Shown piece by piece: positions 35,679 to 45,878 of a stretch of DNA of 64,000 nucleotides (positions are counted from its first letter, which is position 1; each line of letters starts with the position of its first letter). The DNA lies in the NCBI RefSeq assembly GCF_001375555.1, contig NZ_CTDZ01000009.1, positions 3,550,357-3,614,356 on the forward strand, given 5' to 3'. This DNA comes from Numidum massiliense (GTDB lineage Bacteria > Bacillota > Bacilli > Thermoactinomycetales > Novibacillaceae). Below the pieces are notes generated by a model. The model was not told where the DNA came from. It saw only the letters and a list, made by a program, of their open reading frames with translations, and searched no databases. Made by a program: the position numbers and the translations under genes.

Positions 35679-37184
35679 CTACATTGGGCTGTCACCGATA
35701 TTTCTTACCTCGTTGTGCGCGTTACCGTGTAGCCGCTCTCGCGCTGGAATCCTAAAGGCGAAGCGGACGCCGCTTAAATCTGGTAAATTGCGGCCGTAAA
35801 TCGTTCCGCCGTGTAAGTGGACGAGCTCTGCCGCGATCGCTAGCCCGAGGCCTGTGCCGCGTTGCGAGCGCGACTTGTCCACCTTTGTGAACCGTTCGAA
35901 CACGTACGGCAGCTCTTGTTCCGGTATCGTTGTGCCGCTGTTTTCGACAGCGATTTCGACGAAGGTTCGCTCGGGCGTTTGCTCGCTGGGCAAATGAAGT
36001 GGCTGACGTTCCGGATGCTGTACAGGATCGCTTGCCGCTCTAGCGGAAATGCGCACCCGTTCGCGCTCTGGCGAATGTTGCACGGCGTTACCGATTAAGT
36101 TGAGCAGTATTTGTTGCAGGCGGTCTTCGTCCGCGTATACGGACAGGTGCGGTGGTACGGTCACTTCAAGGTGTAAGTTTTTTTGTTCCGCTTGCGGCAT
36201 AAGCCGCTCGACGGCGCTTTCCACGGCAGATGCGAGCGGTAGCTGTTCGCGCGAGAGCGCAATTTTGCCCGTCTGTAACCGCGACAAGTCGAGTGATTCG
36301 TGTACGAGGCGACTTAAGCGGTCAACGTCGGTGCGCATCATCGCAATGACTCGCGCGCGGTCGCGGTCCGGAATTTTATTTTGTTCGAGCAATTCGAGGA
36401 AACCGCCGAGCGAAGTGAGCGGGATGCGAAATTCGTGGGACACGTTGGAAATAAATTCTTTGCGGAGCTGGTCAAGGCGCGCTTGCTCAGCGATCGTCTC
36501 TTCCACGCGGTCGACCGTCTGGTTGTACGTCTGTGCCAAATCTTGCAATTCATCATACGTCTCCAGCTGCACGCGATGCCGAAAGTCGCCGCGTACGACT
36601 TGGCGGGCGACGGTCTGTATTTGGCGAATCGGCGCTAAAATGTAGCGTGCCGTACCGTACGAGATGAGCACGGCCAACACGAGGGCGATGACACTCGAAT
36701 AAAGCACGGTGCGCCGCATGTTGGCGACTGTTTTCGCCGCGTCTTTCATCGGGTTTTTCAATAAGATAAGGCGCTTGTGGGCAGAATCGACTAAATACAG
36801 CTCCAGTTCGGGTAGGCTGAACCAGCCGTTCCCCTTCTTACGGAACAGTTGGCGTTCGTTGCGCAGTTGCATGAACTGTTTGTCTGTGAGCCGCAAACTG
36901 TGGACCGCTTCTGGTGGGAAGGCGTACACTTCGATGCCGGCTAAGTTGAGCGTGTCAACAATGACTGACTGTTCAGAACGAATAATATAAGAACCTTCGT
37001 CACCTGGGACGACGACTTCGCGCGCCACCGCGGACACTCTGTCGACGAGGCGCGACGTTTCCTCACTAACGAGGAAGAGGCGGAAAAACGTATCCGCCGC
37101 GAGGCCGATCGCCGCCACAGCGATGAGGACGACGATGGCGTGGGATGTCATGAGGCGCATGAACAGCGAATTATTCTTTTTCAT
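35679..37184 (-). CDS. PhoR/ResE-type sensor histidine kinase
   Basis: A 501-residue membrane kinase: helix 1 near 14-37, extracellular sensor of about 115 residues, helix 2 near 157-180, HAMP linker, HisKA with His250 in VSHEFRIPLT, and HATPase with N-box NLIGNAVQHS. The G1 box reads ENSGTTIP instead of the usual DxGxGIP, while the G2 box RGTGLGLAIA is normal. It overlaps the response regulator by 14 bases; both are co-transcribed from the right. Signal unknown. Confidence 0.9.
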   Translation of the reverse strand: MKKNNSLFMRLMTSHAIVVLIAVAAIGLAADTFFRLFLVSEETSRLVDRVSAVAREVVVPGDEGSYIIRSEQSVIVDTLNLAGIEVYAFPPEAVHSLRLTDKQFMQLRNERQLFRKKGNGWFSLPELELYLVDSAHKRLILLKNPMKDAAKTVANMRRTVLYSSVIALVLAVLISYGTARYILAPIRQIQTVARQVVRGDFRHRVQLETYDELQDLAQTYNQTVDRVEETIAEQARLDQLRKEFISNVSHEFRIPLTSLGGFLELLEQNKIPDRDRARVIAMMRTDVDRLSRLVHESLDLSRLQTGKIALSREQLPLASAVESAVERLMPQAEQKNLHLEVTVPPHLSVYADEDRLQQILLNLIGNAVQHSPERERVRISARAASDPVQHPERQPLHLPSEQTPERTFVEIAVENSGTTIPEQELPYVFERFTKVDKSRSQRGTGLGLAIAAELVHLHGGTIYGRNLPDLSGVRFAFRIPARERLHGNAHNEVRNIGDSPM

Positions 37185-37863
37185 TGCGCATCACTTCGAA
37201 CGCGTAACCGCTGCCCCACACGGTGCGGATGTAGCGATACGGGGTCGTCCGCGATTCCAGTTTTTCGCGCAGCCGTTTAATGTGTGTGTCGACGGTGCGC
37301 GTGTCGCCGAGGTAGGCATAGTCCCATATTTTAGCAAGTAAATGTTCGCGGCTAAATATTTGTCCGCTGTACGTCGCTAAATACAACAGTAAATCAAATT
37401 CTTTTCGCGTTAATGGGACAGGCTCCCCCTTCGCCTTTGCCAACCGCTCGTCGCGCAAAATTGTCAAGTTCGGCCAACTGAGCACTTGTTGCTCTTTCGG
37501 TTCGGTGCGCCGCAAGACAGCGCGGATACGGGCGATGAGTTCACCGGGGCTAAAGGGCTTGGCGATGTAATCGTCGCTCCCTAATTCGAGTCCTTTTATT
37601 TTATCTTCGACCTCACCTTTTGCCGTGAGCATAATGACTGGCGCCGAACTGCGCAGGCGAATGCGTTCTAGCACTTCCCAACCGTCTAAATCGGGTAACA
37701 TGATGTCTAACAAGACGAGATCGGGAGTCACTTGTTCGAACAATTCCAACCCCTCGCGGCCCGTCGCCGCTTTGCTGACGCGGTATTGTTCGCTTTCCAA
37801 CGTATATGTCAAAACTTCAGCTATGTGAGCGTCGTCTTCGACGACGAGGATGTGTGTGTGCAT
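37171..37863 (-). CDS. OmpR-family response regulator
   Basis: A 230-residue protein with a receiver domain (VVEDDAHI at the acidic pocket, phospho-acceptor Asp in DLVLLDIMLPDLDG near 53, Lys in AKPFSPGEL) and a winged-helix domain ending GSGYAFEV. I choose ATG 37863, MHTHILVVEDD, after GGAGGG; in-frame codons farther up lack a site. Partner of the kinase it overlaps. Confidence 0.93.
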   Translation of the reverse strand: MHTHILVVEDDAHIAEVLTYTLESEQYRVSKAATGREGLELFEQVTPDLVLLDIMLPDLDGWEVLERIRLRSSAPVIMLTAKGEVEDKIKGLELGSDDYIAKPFSPGELIARIRAVLRRTEPKEQQVLSWPNLTILRDERLAKAKGEPVPLTRKEFDLLLYLATYSGQIFSREHLLAKIWDYAYLGDTRTVDTHIKRLREKLESRTTPYRYIRTVWGSGYAFEVMRNEKE

Positions 37864-38115
37864 GTGTATCCCTCCATACGTCGATGATAACACGGACGGC
37901 ACAATTTCTGCATCGTTAGGAGAAGTCATTATAGGCAAAGTGGCGTAACATGTGGTAAACTAGTGGCAACATAGCGGGAATTTCCCGTAATGATATTGTT
38001 TGGAGTAGGTGATATCGGGGGAAATCCCACCCTTTTACTATTGTGATACGTTTTATAACTTTCGCTAGCTTCGTGGAATTGTTAGTCGGAATAACTTCGA
38101 GAGAGGGGTGGAGAA

Positions 38116-39171
38116 GTGAGTGACCCCGTTATTTACATCGAGCAGTTGCGTACATCCTTCCTTACGGACGACGGGGAAATACCGGCGGTTGACGGCGTCG
38201 ACCTCGCACTTTACCCGGGGGAAATATTAGGGGTTGTCGGCGAGTCAGGCTGTGGTAAAAGCGTCACCTCGTTATCGATTATGGGGTTAATTCCGTCGCC
38301 TCCAGGGAAGGTCGTCGGTGGAACGCTCACGTTCAAAGGGGAAGATTTAACGCAAGCGTCCGAGCGGCGCATGCGCCAACTGCGGGGCAATGAGATTGCG
38401 ATGATTTTTCAAGAGCCGATGACGTCACTCAATCCTGTATTTACGATCGGCGACCAACTCGTGGAAGCGTATCGCCTGCACGAACGCGTAGGACTTAAGC
38501 AGGCGCGTGAACGGGCGGTTGAGATGCTAAAACTCGTCGGGATGCCGCGCGCGAAGGAGCTGTTAAAGCATTACCCGCACCAACTGTCCGGCGGCATGCG
38601 GCAACGGGTAATGATTGCGATGGCGATGCTGTGCAACCCGGATGTGCTCATCGCCGACGAACCGACGACTGCTCTCGACGTGACGATTCAAGCGCAAATT
38701 TTGCACTTGATGAAGCAGTTGAACAAACAGTTTAACACCGCCATTTTATTGATTACGCACGACCTCGGCGTCGTCGCGCAAATGTGTAAGCGCCTTATCG
38801 TCATGTACGCCGGGCAAGTTGTCGAAGAAGGGGCTACGACGCGCATCTTTAAACAGCCGAAGCACCCGTACACCGTCGGTCTGCTTAAATCGGTACCGGA
38901 CTTGCGGGGACGGAAAAAACAGCTTTACTCCATCCCTGGCAACGTGCCCAAACCGGGCGCGATCCGCGATGGGTGCCGTTTTGCCCCACGTTGTGAACAC
39001 GCCCTAGCCCGCTGTTTTGAAACATTGCCACCACTTATTGCTATGGAAGACGGGTCGCGCGTGCGCTGCTGGTTACACGACGCATCGATTGAAAGCGATT
39101 TCGGTAAACGCGCCTCCGGAACTGCCGAAAAAGTGACAGCCACGGCTACTTTACGAGCAAAGGGGGACTAA
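38116..39171 (+). CDS. Peptide ABC transporter ATPase (DppD/OppD type)
   Basis: A 351-residue ATPase: Walker A GESGCGKS near 40, signature [12 protein letters not shown], Walker [13 protein letters not shown], and the C-terminal Cys-rich domain with [14 protein letters not shown]. First gene of a second peptide importer, with the unusual order ATPase-ATPase-binding protein-binding protein-permease-permease. GTG start follows GAGAGGGGTGG. It differs clearly from the OppD at 15448 although they are the same family. Confidence 0.92.
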   Translation: MSDPVIYIEQLRTSFLTDDGEIPAVDGVDLALYPGEILGVVGESGCGKSVTSLSIMGLIPSPPGKVVGGTLTFKGEDLTQASERRMRQLRGNEIAMIFQEPMTSLNPVFTIGDQLVEAYRLHERVGLKQARERAVEMLKLVGMPRAKELLKHYPHQLSGGMRQRVMIAMAMLCNPDVLIADEPTTALDVTIQAQILHLMKQLNKQFNTAILLITHDLGVVAQMCKRLIVMYAGQVVEEGATTRIFKQPKHPYTVGLLKSVPDLRGRKKQLYSIPGNVPKPGAIRDGCRFAPRCEHALARCFETLPPLIAMEDGSRVRCWLHDASIESDFGKRASGTAEKVTATATLRAKGD

Positions 39172-39172
39172 C

Positions 39173-40144
39173 ATGGACGACGCCATCCTTACGGTCAAAC
39201 ATTTAAAAAAGTCCTTCCCGGTGAAAGGCGGCATATTCGGGAAAAGAGTCGGCAGCGTACAGGCAGTGGACGATGTGTCCTTCTCGCTTAAAAAAGGGGA
39301 AACGCTCGGCTTAGTCGGTGAATCGGGCTGTGGGAAGTCGACGACTGGCCGCATGTTACTGCGTCTCATCGAACCGACGTCGGGCGACATTACGTTTCAA
39401 GGGAAAAACATGACGGAACTGTCGCCACGGGCATTGCGCGAGGTGCGCAAACAGATGCAAATGATTTTTCAAGACCCGTACGCGTCGCTCAACCCGCGCC
39501 ATTCGGTAGAGAAAATTATCGAAGAACCGTTGAAAGTTCATGGCTTTGGCAGTTCAGCCGAGCGTAAGAAACGCGTGCGCGAACTGCTAGAAGTCGTCGG
39601 GTTAAGTAGTTACCATGCGAAACGGTACCCGCACCAGTTCAGCGGTGGCCAGCGGCAGCGCATCGGCATCGCACGGGCATTGGCTATTAAGCCACAATTA
39701 ATCATTGCCGACGAACCGGTGTCGGCGCTCGATGTCTCCATTCAAGCGCAAGTGATCAATTTGCTGCAGCAGTTGCAACGCGAGTTTCAACTGACGTACG
39801 TGTTGATCGCTCACGACCTCGGGGTCGTGCGGCAAATTAGCGACCGCGTCGGCGTCATGTACTTAGGGCGGCTCGTCGAGCTCGCCGACGGTGAACAGTT
39901 GTATGCACAGCCGAAACACCCGTACACGGAAGCGTTACTCGCAGCAGTGCCTGTGCCGGATCCGGAACTGCAGCGGGAACAAATTATTTTGTCTGGCGAC
40001 GTGCCGAGCCCGGCCAATCCGCCGCGGGGTTGTGCTTTCCACACCCGCTGTCCCGCACGGCAACCGGAATGCCGCGAGGTACGGCCGGAGTTTCGCGAAG
40101 TTGAACTAGGGCATTATGTTGCTTGTCATCTTTATAACGCGTAA
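39173..40144 (+). CDS. Peptide ABC transporter ATPase (DppF/OppF type)
   Basis: A 323-residue ATPase: Walker [10 protein letters not shown] near 51, signature [12 protein letters not shown], Walker [13 protein letters not shown], and the C-terminal [14 protein letters not shown] segment. Its ATG comes one base after the stop of the preceding ATPase gene, so coupling is certain in practice. Works with it to power the permeases encoded at 43710 and 44824. Confidence 0.92.
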   Translation: MDDAILTVKHLKKSFPVKGGIFGKRVGSVQAVDDVSFSLKKGETLGLVGESGCGKSTTGRMLLRLIEPTSGDITFQGKNMTELSPRALREVRKQMQMIFQDPYASLNPRHSVEKIIEEPLKVHGFGSSAERKKRVRELLEVVGLSSYHAKRYPHQFSGGQRQRIGIARALAIKPQLIIADEPVSALDVSIQAQVINLLQQLQREFQLTYVLIAHDLGVVRQISDRVGVMYLGRLVELADGEQLYAQPKHPYTEALLAAVPVPDPELQREQIILSGDVPSPANPPRGCAFHTRCPARQPECREVRPEFREVELGHYVACHLYNA

Positions 40145-40180
40145 GGAGTAAGCATAGCAAAAAGCGATGGAGGGAAAAAG

Positions 40181-41836
40181 ATGAAACGGGGATTTTTGTT
40201 AGCGATCACCTTTTTGTTACTGTTCTCATTGGCACTCGTCGGCTGTCAAGCGAACGACGGCGGTAGCGCGAAAAACGAAGAAAAGGCCGGGGGAAGTGAG
40301 GAGAAAGGTAAGGAAAAAGATAGCGCCAAGGGCGGGGAAGGACAAGATCTACTCGTCTACGGGCGCGGCTCAGATTCTGTCTCGCTCGACCCAGCTGTCG
40401 TCACCGACGGGGAATCGCTAAAAGTGACGAAGAACATTTACGACACGCTCGTCGATTACGGGGAGCAAGATACGACGATCCACGAAGCGCTGGCGACGGA
40501 GTGGGACGTCTCCGACGACGGCTTAACGTACACGTTTAAACTGCGGGAAGGGGTCAAGTTTCACGACGGCACCGATTTTAACGCCGACGCGGTCGTCAAA
40601 AACTTCGACCGCTGGATGAATGCGAAGGACAAAAATGCGTTTGCCTACTATGCGTCGCAGTTTGGCGGTTTTAAAGGCGATAAAGGACACGTCATTAAAG
40701 AAGTGAAAGCGGACGGCGACTATAAAGTCGTCATTGCGCTCAACCGTCCCCAAGCGCCGTTTTTACAAAACATTGCCATGTCGCCCTTCGGCATTATCAG
40801 TCCGGCGGCGTTGGAAAAATACGGGGACAAAATCGGGGAAAACCCAGTCGGTACTGGCCCTTACGCGTTTAAAGAGTGGAAGCGCAACGAAACGATCACG
40901 CTGACGAAAAACGATAATTACTGGCAAGAGGGCGCGCCGAAGCTGAACACGTTAATTTTCCAAGTCATCCCAGACAACTCGGCGCGGTTGACGGCACTAA
41001 AAACGGGTGAAATCGACCTCATGGACGGCGTCAATCCGAGCGACGTCGCCGGAGTGGAAAAAGAAGACGGGTTGCAGATTATCTTGCGTCCGCCGATGAA
41101 CGTTGGCTACCTCGGGTTTAACGTAGAGAAAAAGCCCTTTGACGACAAAAAGGTGCGACAAGCGCTTAACCACGCCGTCGATAAACAGGCGTTAATCGAC
41201 GCCTTTTACGCCGGAAACGCCGATCCGGCGAAAAACCCGATGCCCGACGTGATCGCTGGCTATAACGATAAGATCGATCCATACCCGTACGACGTGGAAA
41301 AAGCGAAGAAGCTACTTGCGGAGGCAGGGTTTAAAGATGGGTTTGAGATGGAGCTGTGGGCAATGCCGCTGCCGCGCGACTACATGCCGGAACCGCAAAA
41401 AATAGCGGAAGCGATTCAGGCGGACTTCGAGCAAGTCGGCGTCAAAGCAAAAATAAAAACGTTTGAGTGGGCGACGTATTTAGACAAAGTGCAAAAAGGA
41501 GAAGCGCCGGCCTTTCTACTCGGCTGGACCGGCGACAACGGCGATGCGGACAACTTTATTTACGTTTTGCTCGATAAAGATGCGATCGATAGTAACAACT
41601 ATTCGCGCTACAGTAATGACAAGTTACACGATCTGTTAGTGAAAGCGCAGTCGGAAACGGACGAAGCGAAGCGGGTCGCACTGTACGAAGAAGCGCAAGA
41701 GATCATTCACGAAGACGCCCCGTGGATCCCCCTCGTGTACGCCAAACCTGCGTTGGCGGCAAAAGACACGTTGAAAGATTTTAAACCGCATCCGACGGGC
41801 TCGGACCGGTTTACCGACGTGTACTTCGAAAAGTAA
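40181..41836 (+). CDS. Peptide-binding lipoprotein, family 5 (first of a tandem pair)
   Basis: A 551-residue solute-binding protein: signal peptide with lipobox LVGC and lipidated Cys22, a Gly/Glu/Lys-rich linker to about residue 55, then the family 5 fold (GRGSDSVSLDPA, YTFKLREGVKFHDGTDF, FLLGWTGDNGDADNF). It is closer to DppA-type dipeptide binders than to the OppA at 11656. The next gene is a clear paralogue; the two share long identical segments. AGGGAAAAAG precedes ATG. Confidence 0.92.
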   Translation: MKRGFLLAITFLLLFSLALVGCQANDGGSAKNEEKAGGSEEKGKEKDSAKGGEGQDLLVYGRGSDSVSLDPAVVTDGESLKVTKNIYDTLVDYGEQDTTIHEALATEWDVSDDGLTYTFKLREGVKFHDGTDFNADAVVKNFDRWMNAKDKNAFAYYASQFGGFKGDKGHVIKEVKADGDYKVVIALNRPQAPFLQNIAMSPFGIISPAALEKYGDKIGENPVGTGPYAFKEWKRNETITLTKNDNYWQEGAPKLNTLIFQVIPDNSARLTALKTGEIDLMDGVNPSDVAGVEKEDGLQIILRPPMNVGYLGFNVEKKPFDDKKVRQALNHAVDKQALIDAFYAGNADPAKNPMPDVIAGYNDKIDPYPYDVEKAKKLLAEAGFKDGFEMELWAMPLPRDYMPEPQKIAEAIQADFEQVGVKAKIKTFEWATYLDKVQKGEAPAFLLGWTGDNGDADNFIYVLLDKDAIDSNNYSRYSNDKLHDLLVKAQSETDEAKRVALYEEAQEIIHEDAPWIPLVYAKPALAAKDTLKDFKPHPTGSDRFTDVYFEK

Positions 41837-41963
41837 GTTTTATGTGCAAAGCCATTGTGAAGAGGCGGTGCGCGAAAAAACATAGCATTGTAACATGTCG
41901 CGCAAAGCAAGTGAGGTAATTGCTAGAGGCGCTAAGCGCAAAGGCTCACGTTAGGAGAGTCGC

Positions 41964-41986
41964 GAGGGGGTAAATATTCCCCCCTC
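41964..41986 (+). other. GC hairpin between the two binding-protein genes
   Basis: GAGGGGG and CCCCCTC (with an extra C) can pair around a TAAATATT loop. No T run follows, so it is more likely an mRNA-stability element or partial stop that sets the ratio of the two proteins. Confidence 0.5.
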
Positions 41987-42020
41987 TCGTATGCCACAAC
42001 TAGACGAGCGGAGGAGAAAA

Positions 42021-43667
42021 ATGCGTAAAGGAGCGTTAAGGACCGCACTGCTCGCGATCCTCGTCGCGATTGTGCTCACAAGTTGCTCGTCACCAGACGG
42101 AGCGAGTGGTTCTAAGGGCAATGAGGGCATCACTGGTAGCAAAGAGAATGCCACAGAGAAAGCGCAAGGCGCAAAAACGGGAGCTAGCGACTTGCTCATT
42201 TATGGGCGCGGCGCCGATTCGGCGTCACTCGATCCGATGAGGGTGACCGATTTGGAGTCGTTCAAAGTGACGAAAAACATTTATGACACCCTTGTCGATT
42301 ACGGTCCCGACGATACGTCGATCGTGCCGGCGCTGGCAACGAAGTGGGACGTTTCTAAAGACGGGCTAACTTATACGTTCACTCTGCGTGAAGGGGTCAC
42401 CTTTCACGACGGCACGGCCTTTAACGCCGAAGCAGTGGTGAAAAACTTCGAACGCTGGATGAACGGCGAACGCAAAAAGTTCCCTTATTACGCCGATATG
42501 TTCGGCGGCTTTAAAGGGGACAAAGAGCACGTCATAAAAGAAGTGAAAGCGACCGGCGAGTACACGGTGCAGTTTATGCTATTCCGCGCCCAAGCACCAT
42601 TTTTGAAAAACTTAGGCATGCCTCCCTTCGCCATCGCTAGTCCGACGGCGTTCACTAAGGACGGCGACACGTACGGGCAGCATCCCGTCGGCACCGGCCC
42701 CTTCGTCTTTAAAGAGTGGCGCGGCAATGAAACGATTACGCTGGAGCGAAACGAAGCCTACTGGGATGGGGCGCCGAAACTTCACACACTCGTCTTCCAA
42801 GTGATCCCAGACAATTCGGCTCGTTTGAACGCACTGAAAAAAGGCGAGATCGACGTGATGGACGGGCTCAACCCGAGCGATGCCGACGGCGTAGCGCAGG
42901 AGAACGACTTACAACTGTTGCTGCGTCCCCCGATGAATGTCGCCTATATCGGCTTCAATACGAAAAAAGAGCCCTTTGGCAATCCGAAAGTACGCCGCGC
43001 CTTAAATCACGCCGTCGATAAACAAGCGATTATCGACGCCTTTTACGCCGGGAAAGCGGAGCCAGCGAAAAACCCGATGCCGCCGGCGATCGAAGGGTAC
43101 AACGACGACATTGAGCCGTATGCGTACGATTTAGACAAAGCGAAGCAACTGTTAGCGGAAGCAGGGTATGAGAACGGCTTTGAGATGGACTTGTGGGTCA
43201 TGTCAGCGCCGCGGGACTACATCCCTGAACCGCAAAAAGTTGCCGAGGCGGTGCAAGCGGATTTCGCCAAAATTGGCGTGAAGGCGAAGCTCGTCACGTA
43301 TGAGTGGGCGTCGTATACGCAAAAAGTGCGGGAAGGGGAAGCACATGCCTACTTTCTAGGCTGGATCGGCGACAACGGCGATGCGGACAACTTTATTTAC
43401 GTGCTGTTAGATCCAGAAAACGTGAAAATGAGTACCGGCTACAAAAACGACAAATTACACGAACTGTTAGTCGCGGCACAAACGGAAACAGATGAACAGA
43501 AGCGCAACGAGATGTACAAACAGGCGCAAGTGCTCATTCACGAAGATACGCCGTGGGTTCCGCTCGCGCACGGACAAGCGATCCTCGCTGCCAAAAGCAA
43601 CGTGAAAAATTTCAAACCGCATCCGACGGGCGCCGACAAGCTGACGAACGTCTATGTAGAAGAATAA
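42021..43667 (+). CDS. Peptide-binding lipoprotein, family 5 (second of a tandem pair)
   Basis: A 548-residue paralogue of the protein before it, with lipobox LTSC and Cys22. Segments such as VTKNIYDTLVDYG, FQVIPDNSARL, LLRPPMNV-type and FIYVLLD are almost the same in both, while signal peptide, linker and parts of the second lobe differ. This points to a tandem duplication followed by change in ligand choice. ATG 42021 follows GGAGGAG; an upstream ATG at 41991 lies inside the hairpin region. Confidence 0.92.
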   Translation: MRKGALRTALLAILVAIVLTSCSSPDGASGSKGNEGITGSKENATEKAQGAKTGASDLLIYGRGADSASLDPMRVTDLESFKVTKNIYDTLVDYGPDDTSIVPALATKWDVSKDGLTYTFTLREGVTFHDGTAFNAEAVVKNFERWMNGERKKFPYYADMFGGFKGDKEHVIKEVKATGEYTVQFMLFRAQAPFLKNLGMPPFAIASPTAFTKDGDTYGQHPVGTGPFVFKEWRGNETITLERNEAYWDGAPKLHTLVFQVIPDNSARLNALKKGEIDVMDGLNPSDADGVAQENDLQLLLRPPMNVAYIGFNTKKEPFGNPKVRRALNHAVDKQAIIDAFYAGKAEPAKNPMPPAIEGYNDDIEPYAYDLDKAKQLLAEAGYENGFEMDLWVMSAPRDYIPEPQKVAEAVQADFAKIGVKAKLVTYEWASYTQKVREGEAHAYFLGWIGDNGDADNFIYVLLDPENVKMSTGYKNDKLHELLVAAQTETDEQKRNEMYKQAQVLIHEDTPWVPLAHGQAILAAKSNVKNFKPHPTGADKLTNVYVEE

Positions 43668-43709
43668 AATTAGTTACTACTTCTTTTCGGGAGTGGAGGT
43701 GGTCACACC

Positions 43710-44711
43710 GTGTTTTCTTATACGATTCGCCGCTTACTTATGCTCATTCCCGTGCTCATCGGTATGTCGATCATCGTCTTTTTAATTGTTCGCGCCATTC
43801 CTGGTGACCCGGCCCAAACAATTTTAGGAGAAAAGGCGACGCCGGAAGCAGTTGAACATTTGCGGGAGCAACTCGGGTTAAACAAGTCGTGGTACGTGCA
43901 GTACGCCGATTACGTCAAAGGGTTGCTGTCAGGTGATTTGGGGCAGTCGATTCGCACGCAAGCGGCGATTAGTTCCGAACTGTGGCCGTATTTGGCGGCG
44001 ACATTTGAACTGACTTTCGTAGCGATGCTGTTCGCTGTCGTCTTCGGCGTCAACGCCGGCATTATAAGTGCCTGGTTTCAAAACTCGTTCTTCGATTACA
44101 CGGCGATGATTTTAGCCCTAATCGGCGTGTCGATGCCCGTGTTTTGGCTCGGGTTGATGGAGCAGTGGGTGTTTGCGTTGGAACTGGATTGGTTTCCGAC
44201 GATCGGACGAGAAAGTGTGCGCAATCCAATCGAAGGGATTACCGGTTTGTATTTGCTCGATACGTTAATGCAAGGGCGGCTCGACCTGTTCTGGCAGACG
44301 CTGCGCCATTTAACGTTGCCTGCAATTGCGCTCGGGACGATTCCACTCGCCGTCATCGCGCGCATGACGCGCTCGAGTATGCTGGAAGTGCTCCGCTCCG
44401 ACTACATTCGCACGGCACGGGCGAAAGGGCAGCGCATGTTTTGGGTTGTGTACAAACATGCGTTGAAAAACGCTTTTATTCCCGTATTGACCGTGATCGG
44501 ACTGCAGACGGGGCTCCTATTAGGCGGTGCGATTTTAACGGAAACGATTTTTGGCTGGCCAGGCATCGGTCGCTACATTTACGAGGCGATTAACTTCCGC
44601 GACTATCCGGTCATTCAAGCGGGCATTTTAGTGATTGCCACGATCTTCGTGTTTGTGAACTTGATCGTCGATTTGCTGTACGCTGCGTTTGACCCGCGCA
44701 TTAAATATTGA
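43710..44711 (+). CDS. Peptide ABC transporter permease (DppB type)
   Basis: A 333-residue permease with six helices. The N-terminus MFSYTIRRLLMLIPVLIG, the RAIPGDPA segment and the EAA loop RTARAKGQRMFWVVYKHALK are typical DppB features. GTG start after GGAGGTGG. Acts with the DppC-type permease that follows after a gap of 112 bases. Confidence 0.93.
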   Translation: MFSYTIRRLLMLIPVLIGMSIIVFLIVRAIPGDPAQTILGEKATPEAVEHLREQLGLNKSWYVQYADYVKGLLSGDLGQSIRTQAAISSELWPYLAATFELTFVAMLFAVVFGVNAGIISAWFQNSFFDYTAMILALIGVSMPVFWLGLMEQWVFALELDWFPTIGRESVRNPIEGITGLYLLDTLMQGRLDLFWQTLRHLTLPAIALGTIPLAVIARMTRSSMLEVLRSDYIRTARAKGQRMFWVVYKHALKNAFIPVLTVIGLQTGLLLGGAILTETIFGWPGIGRYIYEAINFRDYPVIQAGILVIATIFVFVNLIVDLLYAAFDPRIKY

Positions 44712-44823
44712 GCGCGATTAGAGTGTGGGGCAGACACGATATGCTTCTTGCGGGAGACGCGGGATAGCCTCAAAAGTTAGGCGCACGTAATATGTCGTAA
44801 GTAGTGAGGAGGAGAGTGAGGGA

Positions 44824-45720
44824 ATGGCAGAAATCGCGACAGAGAGGGAGCCGCTCGCTGTGGGCGACGTAGGTGAGGCCGTTTCTCCTTGGCGCGAAAC
44901 GTGGCGCCACTTTAAAAAAAATAAACTGGCCTTGCTCGGTGTAGGGATCGTTTGCTCTTTTGTTCTACTCGGCGTTTTTGCTGCTGTCATCGCGCCCGAA
45001 GGGTATAATAACCAAGTGTTGGCGAATCGTCTGCAAGCGCCGAGCGGCGAGCATTGGTTTGGGACGGACGATTTTGGTCGCGATATTTTGGCTCGAGTCG
45101 TATACGGGGCACGCATTTCGCTCTGGGTCGGCTTTTTCGCCGTGCTCGGGTCGTGTGTGATCGGGTCATTATTAGGCATTTTGGCCGGTTTTTACGGTCG
45201 CTGGGTCGATATGGTCATTTCGCGCCTGTTCGATATCATGCTCGCCTTCCCGAGTATTTTGCTCGCGATCGCGATCGTCGCTATATTAGGTCCGTCGCTG
45301 TTCAATGCGCTGCTGGCGATCGCCATCGTGAACATCCCAAACTTTGGTCGCCTCGTCCGTTCGCGCGTGCTCAGTATTAAAGAAGAAGAGTACGTTACTT
45401 CGGCGCGGGCGATCGGGATGCGCGACGGGCGCATTTTATTTCACCACATTTTGCCTAATTCGCTCGCACCGATTATCGTTCAGGCGTCGCTCGGGATCGG
45501 CACGGCGATTCTCGAAGCGGCAGCACTCGGTTTTCTGGGGCTAGGGGCGCAAGCACCCGAGCCGGAGTGGGGGCGCATGCTCAGTGATGCGCGGCAGTAC
45601 ATTCAAGATGCGCCGTGGACGGTCGTCTTTCCCGGTTTAGCGATTATGCTTACCGTACTCGGCTTCAATTTACTCGGCGACGGCTTGCGCGACGCCCTCG
45701 ACCCACGCATGAAAGAGTAG
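44824..45720 (+). CDS. Peptide ABC transporter permease (DppC type)
   Basis: A 298-residue C-type permease: cytoplasmic N-terminus, six helices, the FGTDDFGRDILARVVYGAR motif and an EAA loop at SARAIGMRDGRILFHHILPN. Ends LGDGLRDALDPRMKE like OppC/DppC proteins. GGAGAG precedes ATG. Completes the transporter whose ATPases and binding proteins are encoded upstream. Confidence 0.94.
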   Translation: MAEIATEREPLAVGDVGEAVSPWRETWRHFKKNKLALLGVGIVCSFVLLGVFAAVIAPEGYNNQVLANRLQAPSGEHWFGTDDFGRDILARVVYGARISLWVGFFAVLGSCVIGSLLGILAGFYGRWVDMVISRLFDIMLAFPSILLAIAIVAILGPSLFNALLAIAIVNIPNFGRLVRSRVLSIKEEEYVTSARAIGMRDGRILFHHILPNSLAPIIVQASLGIGTAILEAAALGFLGLGAQAPEPEWGRMLSDARQYIQDAPWTVVFPGLAIMLTVLGFNLLGDGLRDALDPRMKE

Positions 45721-45878
45721 CGGCGCCACTAATAATATGTACTGGAAAGCGTCAAGTATCATCCCAAGAAGGGAAAAGGGTCCGGGTTCTCTTTTTGACA
45801 AGGTGTTAAAGAGGGACGAGCTGCCATCGATCTAGGTGCGTTCTTAGAGTGTTTTTTTAAAAAAAAGGAGAGGTTAAG

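Noticed and set aside
44712..44823. Terminator between the two dpp permease genes
   Set aside because: No stem with T run is present; the gap is probably only a leader.
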